Shown piece by piece: positions 17,397 through 25,678 of a stretch of 33,512 nt of DNA. A program made the position numbers and the translations under genes. This stretch comes from Gardnerella vaginalis (lineage in GTDB: Bacteria > Actinomycetota > Actinomycetes > Actinomycetales > Bifidobacteriaceae). The DNA is taken from NCBI RefSeq assembly GCF_001546485.1, contig NZ_KQ956870.1, positions 83,008 to 116,519 of the forward strand, written 5' to 3'. The stretch's first letter is position 1. Each line of letters opens with the position of its first letter. A model generated the notes under the pieces. The model saw nothing but the letters and a program-made list of their open reading frames with translations. It had not been told where the DNA came from and made no database searches.

Positions 17397-17586
17397 GTTA
17401 AAAACTCAGCTAGCAAACTGAGAAAGTAACAGTATTCAACAAAACACCGTTAAAAACTCAGATAATGAGCTGAGAGATTAACGCTCACAACCCAACCACC
17501 ATTAAGAACTCAGCTCATTATCTGAATTATTAACACATCTATAACAATAGCCGTTATTATCTCAGCTACAAAACTGAGATAATAAC
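17397..17586. repeat. Array of four 34-nt stem-loops at exact 52-bp spacing
   Basis: Units lie at 17397-17430, 17449-17482, 17501-17534 and 17553-17586. Each follows the pattern GTTA-N4-CTCAG-N8-CTGAG-N4-TAAC (unit 3 begins ATTA and has CTGAA). Spacers are 18 bases each and end in CACC (three cases) or GCC. The loops differ: CTAGCAAA, ATAATGAG, CTCATTAT and CTACAAAA. The loops of units 2 and 3 are exact reverse complements, so those two units can also pair with each other over about 17 bases. Unit 4 has its N4 parts complementary too, giving a 16-bp perfect stem with flanking GCC/GGC bases. The array fills the gap between two convergent genes. Confidence 0.92.
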
Positions 17587-17607
17587 GGCATAATAACAGC
17601 AATTCTA

Positions 17608-20600
17608 CTACTTTGCAGATTCTTCTTTCATAGCCTCGCCAATAGCATCGCTTAGCTCCTTTTGAGCTTTGCCATACGCTTCCCAATTGCCTTCGCGCAT
17701 AGCAACATCGGAATCCTTTAATGCTTGAGCTGCGCGCTTAAGAGCAGCTTTTAATTGTGGACTCATTGCAGATGAGTTTTTAGTTTCATTTTGCTTAGAA
17801 GGATTTTGCTTATCATCTTTACTGTTATCACTTGTTTGAGATTCGTCGGTCTTACCAGCAGCATTATTTGACGCATCCCCTGCCGAGGCTCCGGAATTTC
17901 CACCAAATACTTGGTCAAGCGCCTCATCTAGTGTGTCAGCAAAACCAACCTGATCTCCGAAAGCTACCAGTACTTTCTTAAGCAATGGATAGCTCGTAGA
18001 ACCACTCGATTGCACATACACAGGCTCAACGTAAACTAAACCACCGCCCAATGGCAAGGTAAGCAAATTACCGCGCTTAACTTTCGTAGATCCAGATTCA
18101 AGCAAATTCAACTCTTTAGATACGTTCGCATTTGCGTTGAAGTTGTTTTGAGCTTGACCAGGTCCTGGAACATTAGAAACTTTCGGCAATTCTTGCAAAC
18201 GAATTTTTCCATAATTTGGACTAATTTTTCCTGGAGTATCTCCAGCATCCGAATCAACCGACATGAAGCCTGTTAAGATTTCGCGAGTAATTTTACCTGC
18301 TGGAATATATGTTGAAACAAGCGAAAATACTGGCTTCTTCGCATCACCTGTTTGTAAGGTTAAATAGTATGGAGGCTGCAAAATATCTTCACGCTGCGCT
18401 TCTTGAGATTCTGTTGGATCAACAGGAATCTGCCAGAAGTCTTCTCCTGAGAAGAATTGACTTGCAGTGTCTACATGATACTTTGCAAGCAAATAACGCT
18501 GAACTTTAAACAGGCTTTCTGGATAGCGTAAATGCTTCATTAAATCGCCTGAAATCGTGGAAATATCGCGATAATGTCCCGGGAATATCGATTTCCAAGC
18601 CTTAATCACAGGATCCTTTGTATCCCACACGTACAAATCAACAGAACCATCGTAAGCGTCAACTGTAGCTTTTACAGAATTACGGATGTAGTTTGCACGC
18701 TGATGAGTCAAGCCCTTAATTGAGCGAGATGTAGTAGTTGTGGAATCTTGAGTTATATTACCGAAATCAGTCATCTGCGAATAAGGGTAGGCATCAGACG
18801 TAGTATAGCCGTCAACAATCCACTTAACTCGTCCGTCGACAACTGCAGGATACACGCGCCCATCCAATGTCAAGTATGGAGCAACTTTAGACACGCGAGT
18901 CTTAGGATCACGATCGTACAAAATCTGCGAATCATTAGTTACACGATCCGAGAATAGAATCTGATCTGATTCAAAACGAATAGCGTGCAGCAACCTAGAG
19001 AAGAAGTTACCTACGCTCGGGCCACCATTACCCTTAAAAGTAGTTAAGGCACCTTGAGAACCTGTTGGATAATCAAACTCCCAAGGAGTTGTGCCTTTTG
19101 GAGAACCAACAATAGAATACTCAGGAGCATTTGGAGAGAAGTAAATACGAGGCTCATATTTTTGCTGCTTCGTAAGCTTACCTTGAGTAGGAATACCGTA
19201 TTCCATAAACTGAGGCTGACCGTCTGCAGTAACCTTATTTCCATAAGCCGCAACCATGCCGTATCCATGAGTGTAAACAGTGTGATCGTTCACCCAGTTA
19301 CGATTATCATTGCCAGCTAAATCTAGCTCTCTAGCCGCGATAACAGTATCTTGACTCACTCCGTCAATATCGTATTTGTCAACAGAAAGAGTGTCCGCAA
19401 AAGTGTAGTATTGCTTTGATTGCTGAAGCTGACGGAATGTTGGAGATGTGACTTGCGGATCGAGCAAACGAATTTGCGCTGTAGATTCTGCTTCTTTTGC
19501 TAGAGCGCCAGATTTACCTTGAGAAGTTGCGTTATACGATTCTTTCTTTACATTATTCAAACCATACGCAAACTTCGTAGCATCGATATTTCGCTGAATA
19601 TAAGGAGCTTCCAGCTCCTGAGCGTTAGGAGCAACCTTAAAACGTTGCAAAAGAGCAGGCCAAACAAAAGACAACACCATAGCGCACACGACTAGCGACG
19701 CAACAGCTATAGCAGGTGTTCTCCAAGCCTTAATAGCTACAACGAAACGCGTGCCAATTTTTACGTTTCCATTAAGAGCATGAGACTTTAGCAACCATGC
19801 TGTTATAACAGTTCCGACAACTAACGTAATTACAGCCATTGCAATGCTAGAAGGAACACCAGCGTTCATATCTGTGTAAGATCCACCTGTAATCTTAGAA
19901 CCATCTAAGTTCACAACTGTAAACACATCTAATATTTGCAAAATAGACCAAAAAATAATAACCAGCATAAACCATGCGGAAATTTGACGCCTTGCACTCT
20001 TAGTTATACTAAAAATGCCTTTGCCATTTACTGGGAGCGTAATTCTTACAGACCCCATCAAGACGTTTGTTATAACACTAAATAGCAAAGAAACCGCAAG
20101 AAGAACAATGAAAGCCCTAATAAAAAGCCTTAATCCCGGCAAAACAAACACGTAGAAGCCGTTATCAAATCCAAACTGCGGATCTTTAATACCAAACGGC
20201 TGGTAATTAAACATAAGAAGAATTTGCACCCAGTGATTGTAGAATTGCATTCCAAATACTGCACCTACAATCAAAGACACAACTCCAGCAACATGCATTG
20301 CAAGCTTAGAACTTATGCCCTTCTTGGTGTCTAAAATATTTCCTGTTTCTTTAATGTAAGTGCCATCTTCGCTTCCAGGACGCTTTTTAATAGCAATGAT
20401 TGCAGATAAATACCCAAAAGCTGCCATAAGCAGAGCGTACAAAGCCCAAACGCCGATTTTAGCGGCTAGTTGAATCCAGATTACGCTCTCGAATCCAAGC
20501 TGCGCATACCACATGCAATCAGTTATAAACTTCGCAAGACCAAAAACTATTGCCACTACGAAAGCTATTGCTATTACTATTGCAGCAAGAACCCAGCGCC

Positions 20601-21207
20601 ATTTTCTTGAGCCACCAATAAATTTACCTACGTTAAACTCTAATCTCATAGAATGCTTATACTCCTTATTTTTGGTGACTTTATCATCGTTTTTATTGCT
20701 ATTACTATTATCGCTAATATTGCTAGTATTGCTTTCGCTATCTTCGCTATCTTCGCTAGTATCGCTATTTTTGCGTAAATCGCCTTCGTCTTCTAGTTTT
20801 TTCTTAGCTTCTAATAGATCACTAGAGAGGTCACCTAGGTCATCATCGTCACTATAATAGTCCGCCAAATCTTTTATTTTTTTCGCAAACTTTGAAGAAG
20901 TCTTATCTTTGTTTTTACTATTAGACTCATCTTTAGAAGCATCTTTAGAAGCATCTTTAGCAACAACATTTGCATTGCTATTATCTTCATCAATGCTTTC
21001 TATAACTACATCTTGATCGCTAGAATCATCCGTAGAAGTATCGGCAGAAGTATCGGCAAAATCATTATTTTGATTGCTCTTCTTCTTTCCGTCGCTTGTA
21101 TAATCGGCACGCTTATATGTCTTACCGTTTTTAGAATTTTTAGCCATATACGCGCCAAAAGCAACCCATGCAATGCCAATGATTATTTCTATGATGACTT
21201 TCAACAT
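17608..21207 (-). CDS. UPF0182-family membrane protein with acidic N-terminal extension
   Basis: The protein has 1199 residues. The UPF0182 (COG1615) part starts about residue 187 (MRLEFNVGKFIGGSRKWRW), with a cluster of about seven membrane segments up to about residue 520. A large extracytoplasmic domain follows (QELEAPYIQRNIDATKFAYG; FSDRVTNDSQILYDRDP; LLTLPLGGGLVYVEPVYVQ). Its function is unknown. The N-terminal 186 residues are unusual: a membrane helix at 2-21, then a long Asp/Ser/Asn/Lys-rich region with short repeats (TSADTSTD; DASKDASKDES). The C-terminal 90 residues are again polar, then helical. The extension could be a fused small membrane protein, or the start may lie near Met 187; the uninterrupted frame favours the long form. 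Confidence 0.88.
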   Translation of the reverse strand: MLKVIIEIIIGIAWVAFGAYMAKNSKNGKTYKRADYTSDGKKKSNQNNDFADTSADTSTDDSSDQDVVIESIDEDNSNANVVAKDASKDASKDESNSKNKDKTSSKFAKKIKDLADYYSDDDDLGDLSSDLLEAKKKLEDEGDLRKNSDTSEDSEDSESNTSNISDNSNSNKNDDKVTKNKEYKHSMRLEFNVGKFIGGSRKWRWVLAAIVIAIAFVVAIVFGLAKFITDCMWYAQLGFESVIWIQLAAKIGVWALYALLMAAFGYLSAIIAIKKRPGSEDGTYIKETGNILDTKKGISSKLAMHVAGVVSLIVGAVFGMQFYNHWVQILLMFNYQPFGIKDPQFGFDNGFYVFVLPGLRLFIRAFIVLLAVSLLFSVITNVLMGSVRITLPVNGKGIFSITKSARRQISAWFMLVIIFWSILQILDVFTVVNLDGSKITGGSYTDMNAGVPSSIAMAVITLVVGTVITAWLLKSHALNGNVKIGTRFVVAIKAWRTPAIAVASLVVCAMVLSFVWPALLQRFKVAPNAQELEAPYIQRNIDATKFAYGLNNVKKESYNATSQGKSGALAKEAESTAQIRLLDPQVTSPTFRQLQQSKQYYTFADTLSVDKYDIDGVSQDTVIAARELDLAGNDNRNWVNDHTVYTHGYGMVAAYGNKVTADGQPQFMEYGIPTQGKLTKQQKYEPRIYFSPNAPEYSIVGSPKGTTPWEFDYPTGSQGALTTFKGNGGPSVGNFFSRLLHAIRFESDQILFSDRVTNDSQILYDRDPKTRVSKVAPYLTLDGRVYPAVVDGRVKWIVDGYTTSDAYPYSQMTDFGNITQDSTTTTSRSIKGLTHQRANYIRNSVKATVDAYDGSVDLYVWDTKDPVIKAWKSIFPGHYRDISTISGDLMKHLRYPESLFKVQRYLLAKYHVDTASQFFSGEDFWQIPVDPTESQEAQREDILQPPYYLTLQTGDAKKPVFSLVSTYIPAGKITREILTGFMSVDSDAGDTPGKISPNYGKIRLQELPKVSNVPGPGQAQNNFNANANVSKELNLLESGSTKVKRGNLLTLPLGGGLVYVEPVYVQSSGSTSYPLLKKVLVAFGDQVGFADTLDEALDQVFGGNSGASAGDASNNAAGKTDESQTSDNSKDDKQNPSKQNETKNSSAMSPQLKAALKRAAQALKDSDVAMREGNWEAYGKAQKELSDAIGEAMKEESAK

Positions 21208-21282
21208 AAAGTTAATGATACTATACTAATTATTCCCAATCTACTTGTTGTGTTTGTTGTGTAATCAAAAATAATTACAAAA

Positions 21283-21320
21283 AAGCGCGCCCGCAAGTTA
21301 ATACGAACGCGCTTAAATAG
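21283..21320 (-). terminator. Terminator of the uracil permease gene
   Basis: AAGCGCG (21283-21289) and CGCGCTT (21308-21314) form a GC-rich stem, which on the minus strand ends in a run of six T. It lies 34 bases past the permease stop. Confidence 0.85.
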
Positions 21321-21347
21321 ATTACATTAAATCAGATTTTTTAAATA

Positions 21348-22637
21348 CTAAGCAACATCTGGATCATCTTTAGCAATTGTGCCAGTAAGCTTACCAATAG
21401 CCTTCATAACGTGATACACAACCAGCACCACAACAGTGCCGATAGCAATACCGTTGAATTGAATACCAGAAATAGCAAACTGGAAGTTAGCAATACCAAT
21501 AATCATCACAATTGCAGCAATCATAATATTCACTGGCTTATCGAAGTTCACCTTGTTTTCTACCCAAATGCGCACACCAATCATGCCAATCATGCCGTAA
21601 AGCAAAGTGGTAACACCGCCCAAAACGCCAGCCGGAATAGAGTTTACAATTGCGCCGAACTTAGGGCAAAGGCTCAAGATAAACGCAAACGCAGCTGCAC
21701 ACCAGTAAGCAGCAGTAGAATAAACCTTTGTTGCAGCCATAACACCAATGTTTTCACCATATGTAGTGGTACCGCAACCACCAAAGCAACCAGCGATAGC
21801 TGTTCCTAAACCGTCAGCAAACAACGCAGTACCAATCTTGGAATCGTAGTCGCGGCCAGTCATTTGAGCTACAGACTTTACATGGCCGACGTTTTCTGCA
21901 ATAAGCACAAGCACAACCGGCAAGAACATAAGCAGCACAGAAAAATCAACTTTTGGAGTATGGAAGTTAGGGAAACCAATCCAAGAAGCTTCTTCAATCT
22001 TTTTAAAATCAACTTGACCTTGGAAACACGCATAAGCGTATCCAACAAGAACACCTAAAAGAATATTTAAACGTCCAAGAAGACCACGGAAAATAACTGC
22101 AATCAGCATAACAGCAACAAGCGTCACCAATGCAGTATCTGGAGCTTTTTGGAAGTTACCCCAAACAGCTGGTCCTAAATTAAAACCAATAATTGCAACA
22201 ATTGCACCATTAACTACAGGCGGCATAATAATATCAATCCACTTGGCACCTGCAAAATGTACAAGCACACCAATAATTGCAAGAAGCAAACCGGTGCACA
22301 TAATGCCAAAACTTGCTACAGCAATGCCTTTATGCGCTGCAGTCACAGCCATAACAGGTGCTATAAGACCAAAAGAGCTTCCTAGATAACTAGGAAGCTT
22401 ATTTGCATTAATCAACAAGAACAATGCCGTCGAAAGAGCTGTGAACATCAAAGTAGTCGATGGATCAAAGCCAGTAAGAATAGGCACTAAGAACGTAGCA
22501 CCAAACATTGCAATCACATGCTGAGCACCAATACCAGCAGTACGAGTCCAAGTTAAACGCTCGTCCGGCTCTACCACTTCACCCGGTTTTAATGTTTTGC
22601 CATCACCATGAAGTTGCCATGTAAACAACGAATTCAT
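21348..22637 (-). CDS. uraA: Uracil permease (NCS2/UraA family)
   Basis: This proton-coupled nucleobase importer of about 12-14 membrane segments has 429 residues from the ATG at 22635-22637. That ATG has AAGGAG 6 bases ahead and gives MNSLFTWQLHGDGK; an ATG seven codons upstream lacks a ribosome site. Family hallmarks include LTWTRTAGIGAQHVIAMFGA, SSFGLIAPVMAV, PPVVNGAIVAIIGFNL, AENVGHVKSVAQMTGRD and FGGCGTTTYGENIGV, with the substrate-binding Glu in AENVGH and GENIG. Uracil is the likeliest substrate; xanthine is less likely. Transcription appears to start about 135 bases upstream and to pass through an intrinsic terminator, so expression is probably set by attenuation. Confidence 0.92.
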   Translation of the reverse strand: MNSLFTWQLHGDGKTLKPGEVVEPDERLTWTRTAGIGAQHVIAMFGATFLVPILTGFDPSTTLMFTALSTALFLLINANKLPSYLGSSFGLIAPVMAVTAAHKGIAVASFGIMCTGLLLAIIGVLVHFAGAKWIDIIMPPVVNGAIVAIIGFNLGPAVWGNFQKAPDTALVTLVAVMLIAVIFRGLLGRLNILLGVLVGYAYACFQGQVDFKKIEEASWIGFPNFHTPKVDFSVLLMFLPVVLVLIAENVGHVKSVAQMTGRDYDSKIGTALFADGLGTAIAGCFGGCGTTTYGENIGVMAATKVYSTAAYWCAAAFAFILSLCPKFGAIVNSIPAGVLGGVTTLLYGMIGMIGVRIWVENKVNFDKPVNIMIAAIVMIIGIANFQFAISGIQFNGIAIGTVVVLVVYHVMKAIGKLTGTIAKDDPDVA

Positions 22638-22690
22638 TTCTTCTCCTTGTGAAAACAAGTTCTACAAAACTTTGTGTAACGAGTGATCGC

Positions 22691-22722
22691 TTTAAAAAAA
22701 AAACAAGCACTCGCTGAGCGCT
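22691..22722 (-). terminator. Attenuator-type terminator in the uraA leader
   Basis: AGCGCTC-AGC-GAGTGCT (22706-22722, one G-U) is followed on the minus strand by TG and ten T. It lies between the predicted promoter (22780-22808) and the uraA start (22637), so every uraA transcript from that promoter must read through it. Confidence 0.8.
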
Positions 22723-22766
22723 GGGATGGCAGCTTCTGGGAGGCCTCCTTTGTACCACCGACCCAT
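22692..22766 (-). CDS. Possible uraA leader peptide
   Basis: A 24-codon frame starts with ATG (22764-22766) about 7 bases after the predicted transcription start and ends with TAA (22692-22694) directly after the terminator's T-run. It begins MGRWYKGGLPEAAIP and ends in three Phe codons made by the T-run. If translated, a ribosome following closely would disrupt the terminator, as in the UTP-sensitive leader of enteric pyrBI. There is no ribosome site; it would have to be read as a nearly leaderless message. This is a hypothesis only. Confidence 0.25.
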   Translation of the reverse strand: MGRWYKGGLPEAAIPALSECLFFF

Positions 22767-22779
22767 ATGCCAAAGGGAA

Positions 22780-22808
22780 ATTGTAACGTACTGTAATGCA
22801 AGTGTCGA
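22780..22808 (-). promoter_or_regulatory. Promoter of the uraA leader
   Basis: On the minus strand TCGACA (22803-22808) and TACAAT (22780-22785) are separated by 17 bases. The expected start is near 22773, with the leader and attenuator following. Confidence 0.65.
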
Positions 22809-22987
22809 GTATACGAAAAAAATAATAAATTCTATGCTTAATTTTGTTGCAATATCAATGAAAATCGGTGTGTCAAATACAGCACAGCAACAGCTCACAC
22901 ATGTTTATAAATACTCACTTTTGTTTATACAAACGCTGTTGTAGGCATGTTAAGTAACACTCACGCAAAATTCCATTTTAATATCAA
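22809..22987. other. AT-rich gap between DUF488 gene and uraA promoter
   Basis: No coding frame or strong signal. A small TTTGT/ACAAA hairpin lies near 22921-22934. Together with the uraA leader this makes about 350 bases without a conventional gene. I see no clear terminator for the DUF488 gene within it. Confidence 0.5.
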
Positions 22988-23371
22988 CTACACGAGTAAA
23001 TTTTGCAAATAGTGTTGCAAAACCAACGCATGGTTTATAGAAGGATTTTTAGCAGCATATACCAGTGTTATCGTTGAATACTGATTGCATAATGCAATAA
23101 TATGTTCAACAGCTTCACCATTGGCATCAAGCTCATCAACATAACGATGAGAAAATTCATCAAAACGTTCAGAATCGTGATTAAACCATCGGCGCAATTC
23201 AGTTGTTGGAGCAATATCTTTACACCATTCGTTAATATGCGCACGCTCTTTACTTAACCCACGAGGCCAAAGCCTGTCTACCAAAATCCTAAATCCGTCA
23301 TCATTATCGGCACATTCATACACGCGTTTAATTTGCACAATATGATTGCTATTTATACCTTTTTCACACAT
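22988..23371 (-). CDS. DUF488-family protein (YeaO-like)
   Basis: The 127-residue small cytosolic protein of unknown function has the family core IKRVYE followed by GFRILVDRLWPRGLSKERA, then EWCKDIAPTTELRRWFNHD and a ThrLeuVal-TyrAlaAlaLys end (TLVYAAK). Length and motif order are typical. The start at Met 1 gives about 12 residues before the conserved core, which is usual. It stands alone between the uraA leader and a divergent membrane-protein gene. Confidence 0.88.
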   Translation of the reverse strand: MCEKGINSNHIVQIKRVYECADNDDGFRILVDRLWPRGLSKERAHINEWCKDIAPTTELRRWFNHDSERFDEFSHRYVDELDANGEAVEHIIALCNQYSTITLVYAAKNPSINHALVLQHYLQNLLV

Positions 23372-23555
23372 ACCAATTATCTTGCCATTCTAACAAAAAT
23401 TTTCAATACTCATCATGCATTGCAAACAATACGAGACACCACATTTTAATATATGGTGATATATCTTGATATATAATGTTAGATTCTGTGATTTTTATAT
23501 TCGGCGTGTCGCGTGTTTTTTCAGCAAAATGCATCATTATTGGCGAAATCCTTAA

Positions 23556-23585
23556 TCTCATGTTCGATTTTGTCCGATTATGAGA
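23556..23585. other. Small inverted repeat ahead of the YeiH-like gene
   Basis: TCTCAT (23556-23561) and ATGAGA (23580-23585) can form a 6-bp stem with an 18-base loop that itself contains CGATTTTGTCCG. About 80 bases further upstream lies an AT-rich stretch with GATATATC, a near-repeat GATATATA and a possible -10 TATAAT (23472-23477). No convincing -35 box is visible. Confidence 0.3.
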
Positions 23586-23599
23586 GAATAATGAGCTAA

Positions 23600-24661
23600 A
23601 TGGTTACTTTCTTTGATACATGGAAAAAGAAAATCTGCACCATCGATATGGCTCTCATCGCCGTATTGACACTTCTAGCTTCCTTCATCGGTAGCTGGCT
23701 TAAGCAATACCCAGGCTTAAAACTACTGGGGGCTCTTATTATTGCGTTGCTTGTTGGCATGGCTCTGCAGCTGCCATTACACGCATACAAAAAGAATAAT
23801 GATTTACGACGAGCTGGTGTTAAAAGTGCTGCCGGCTTGATTGCAAACAAGCTTCTTCGTCTTGGCATTATTCTCCTCGGTTTTAAACTGAACTTACACG
23901 ATTTATTTACCAAAGGTATTAAGTGCTTACCTATTGCAGCTGTATTAGTTGCCATAATGGTCTGCGTAACTTATAACATTGCTAAATTGTTAAAGGTAAA
24001 CCCTCAGCTTGCAATGCTCACCGCAGGAGGCACAAGTATTTGTGGCGCCGCAGCAGTTATGGGTCTTTCTGGCTCAATGCCAGTTCTTCCAGAGGAAGAA
24101 GATGAAAAAGAACAGAACGAAGTTATGGCCGTTGCAACCGTTGCAATCATGGGCACCATTTACGCTCTTGCTGAAATCTTCATTCTTCCTCACTTCGGCA
24201 TGACTAAGCAGCAGCTTGGCATCGCTTCAGGTGCATCTCTTCACGAAATTGCACACGCTGTTGCTGCCGGCGGAGCTTTTGGAAGTATTGATGTTGCAAC
24301 AATCATGAAGCTAGCTCGCGTTCTTATGCTCGTTCCAGCATCAATTTTCATTGCAATTTGGTGGAATGCTCGTCATTCTAAAGTTGAAGATGGCGGAAAG
24401 CATAAGATTAGCTTCCCATGGTTCATGCTTGGCTTCATTGCAGCATCCGTTATTGGAACTTACGTTCCTTTCGTAGCTACACATGCAGCAACTTTAGTTG
24501 ATGCAGGATATGTTTTCCTCGGCATGGCAATGGCTGCTCTTGGAATTAACGTAAACTTCAAAGTTATTTTCAAACAGGGTCGCACTGCTTTCCTAGCAAG
24601 CTTCTTAGCTTCTATTGTTTTAGTTATTTTGGCTTGCTTAGCATCAGTCTTGTTCTTCTAA
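23600..24661 (+). CDS. YeiH/UPF0324-family membrane protein (putative exporter)
   Basis: The 353-residue integral membrane protein has about ten hydrophobic segments. Family features are LLGALIIALLVGMALQLP, an inner conserved LRLGIILLGFKLNLHDL, the signature GGTSICGAAAVMG and SLHEIAHAVAAGGAFG, and a final helix pair GMAMAALGINVNFKVI. These proteins are often annotated as putative sulfate exporters, but the substrate is not established. The ribosome site ahead of the ATG is weak. A perfect 28-bp palindromic terminator follows the gene. Confidence 0.88.
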   Translation: MVTFFDTWKKKICTIDMALIAVLTLLASFIGSWLKQYPGLKLLGALIIALLVGMALQLPLHAYKKNNDLRRAGVKSAAGLIANKLLRLGIILLGFKLNLHDLFTKGIKCLPIAAVLVAIMVCVTYNIAKLLKVNPQLAMLTAGGTSICGAAAVMGLSGSMPVLPEEEDEKEQNEVMAVATVAIMGTIYALAEIFILPHFGMTKQQLGIASGASLHEIAHAVAAGGAFGSIDVATIMKLARVLMLVPASIFIAIWWNARHSKVEDGGKHKISFPWFMLGFIAASVIGTYVPFVATHAATLVDAGYVFLGMAMAALGINVNFKVIFKQGRTAFLASFLASIVLVILACLASVLFF

Positions 24662-24684
24662 AGAACTGTACTACGCAACTTTAA

Positions 24685-24712
24685 AAAGAGGGTCTTTATA
24701 AAGACCCTCTTT
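24685..24712. terminator. 28-bp perfect palindrome, bidirectional terminator
   Basis: AAAGAGGGTCTTTA and its exact reverse complement abut at 24698/24699. T-rich ends on both strands suit termination of the convergent genes on either side. Confidence 0.9.
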
Positions 24713-24739
24713 CCATATCTGATGTACGTTCTCAGAAAG

Positions 24740-25531
24740 TTAATCAATATGAACAGCTGTTCCTGTAGGAATATGATCATAAAACCATTTAGCATCTGCA
24801 ACACTCAATCGTACACAGCCATGCGAAGCAGGAGAGCCAAGTTTTACACCTTCAGACGGAATATATTCGCCAAAATTGTAACGCGTTGGAACTGAGTGGA
24901 ATAAATATTGTCCACCAATAAAACCTACCCAATAATCAGCACCAACACCTTCTGTCGTATTAAAGAAGTGGGTCCCACGCATACCAATCATGTAATCACC
25001 ATGAGGCGTAGAATTATCCATACCGGAACTTATAACCATCGTGTAAACATTTTTCCCATTCGCAATAACATGTACACGCTGTTTAGTTAAGTTTACTCGC
25101 ACGCGTAATTGAGAAACAGGAATCCCATCAAGATTCGGATACTTACCCCCTGTAGGCTTCCTCCAAAAATCAGATTTAACTCTTCTAGTATTGCACGATG
25201 CTCGTTTGCCACAACGTTTAGTATGTCTTTGTGCAAACTTATGAGAGTCAGCATCATTGTTATTAATATACAATTGATGATTGCCACTATTATTTTGCTT
25301 ACGTTGAATCAGCATAGCATTCGGCGCTAATAGTTGATAACGTTGTGCAGCAGAAACCATATTAAAAGTTTCAAAACCAATAAAACAGACCCAAGCAATA
25401 AACACAATAGTTGAACAAGTACCAATAACAATACGCATAGCCACAGAGGCAGATTGCCACCAATCGCGCACCTTCACAGCACTATGAGTACACTTTCGTA
25501 TATCGTTCATCAACTTATGAATAAACTGCAT
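24740..25531 (-). CDS. L,D-transpeptidase (YkuD domain)
   Basis: This cell-wall enzyme forms 3-3 peptidoglycan crosslinks or attaches proteins. From the ATG at 25529-25531 (GGAG 6 bases ahead) it has 263 residues. It begins with a cytoplasmic tail, then a membrane anchor at about 31-55 (VAMRIVIGTCSTIVFIAWVC) and a basic Asn/Arg-rich linker. The YkuD domain spans about 140-263: RVNLTKQRVHVIANGK, HGDYMIGMRGTHFF, HSVP, and the active site SPASHGCVRLSVADAKWFYD with catalytic Cys and His. A longer frame starting 24 codons upstream would begin inside the terminator hairpin of the previous gene, so I do not use it. Confidence 0.93.
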   Translation of the reverse strand: MQFIHKLMNDIRKCTHSAVKVRDWWQSASVAMRIVIGTCSTIVFIAWVCFIGFETFNMVSAAQRYQLLAPNAMLIQRKQNNSGNHQLYINNNDADSHKFAQRHTKRCGKRASCNTRRVKSDFWRKPTGGKYPNLDGIPVSQLRVRVNLTKQRVHVIANGKNVYTMVISSGMDNSTPHGDYMIGMRGTHFFNTTEGVGADYWVGFIGGQYLFHSVPTRYNFGEYIPSEGVKLGSPASHGCVRLSVADAKWFYDHIPTGTAVHID

Positions 25532-25549
25532 TACGTCTCCAACACGAGA

Positions 25550-25598
25550 AAACAAAAGCGTTGCTTGCTCTAGTCTACCAGTAACTAGAACAAGCAAC
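25550..25598 (-). terminator. Terminator of ychF
   Basis: GTTGCTTGCTCTAGT (25560-25574) and ACTAGAACAAGCAAC (25584-25598) form a 15-bp stem (one G-U) with a 9-base loop. On the minus strand it is followed by GCTTTTGTTTT. It lies 81 bases past ychF. Confidence 0.85.
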
Positions 25599-25678
25599 AC
25601 CAAAAATAAAATTTATCTTTCAAATGCGAGCAATATCACATATGAAACTTTACATTCTATTTCACTTCTGCAGTAATT

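Noticed and set aside
22723-22775. T-box, PyrR site or other known riboswitch in the uraA leader
   Set aside because: GGTGGTAC is reminiscent of a T-box, but there is no specifier structure or antiterminator consensus, and no PyrR-binding consensus.
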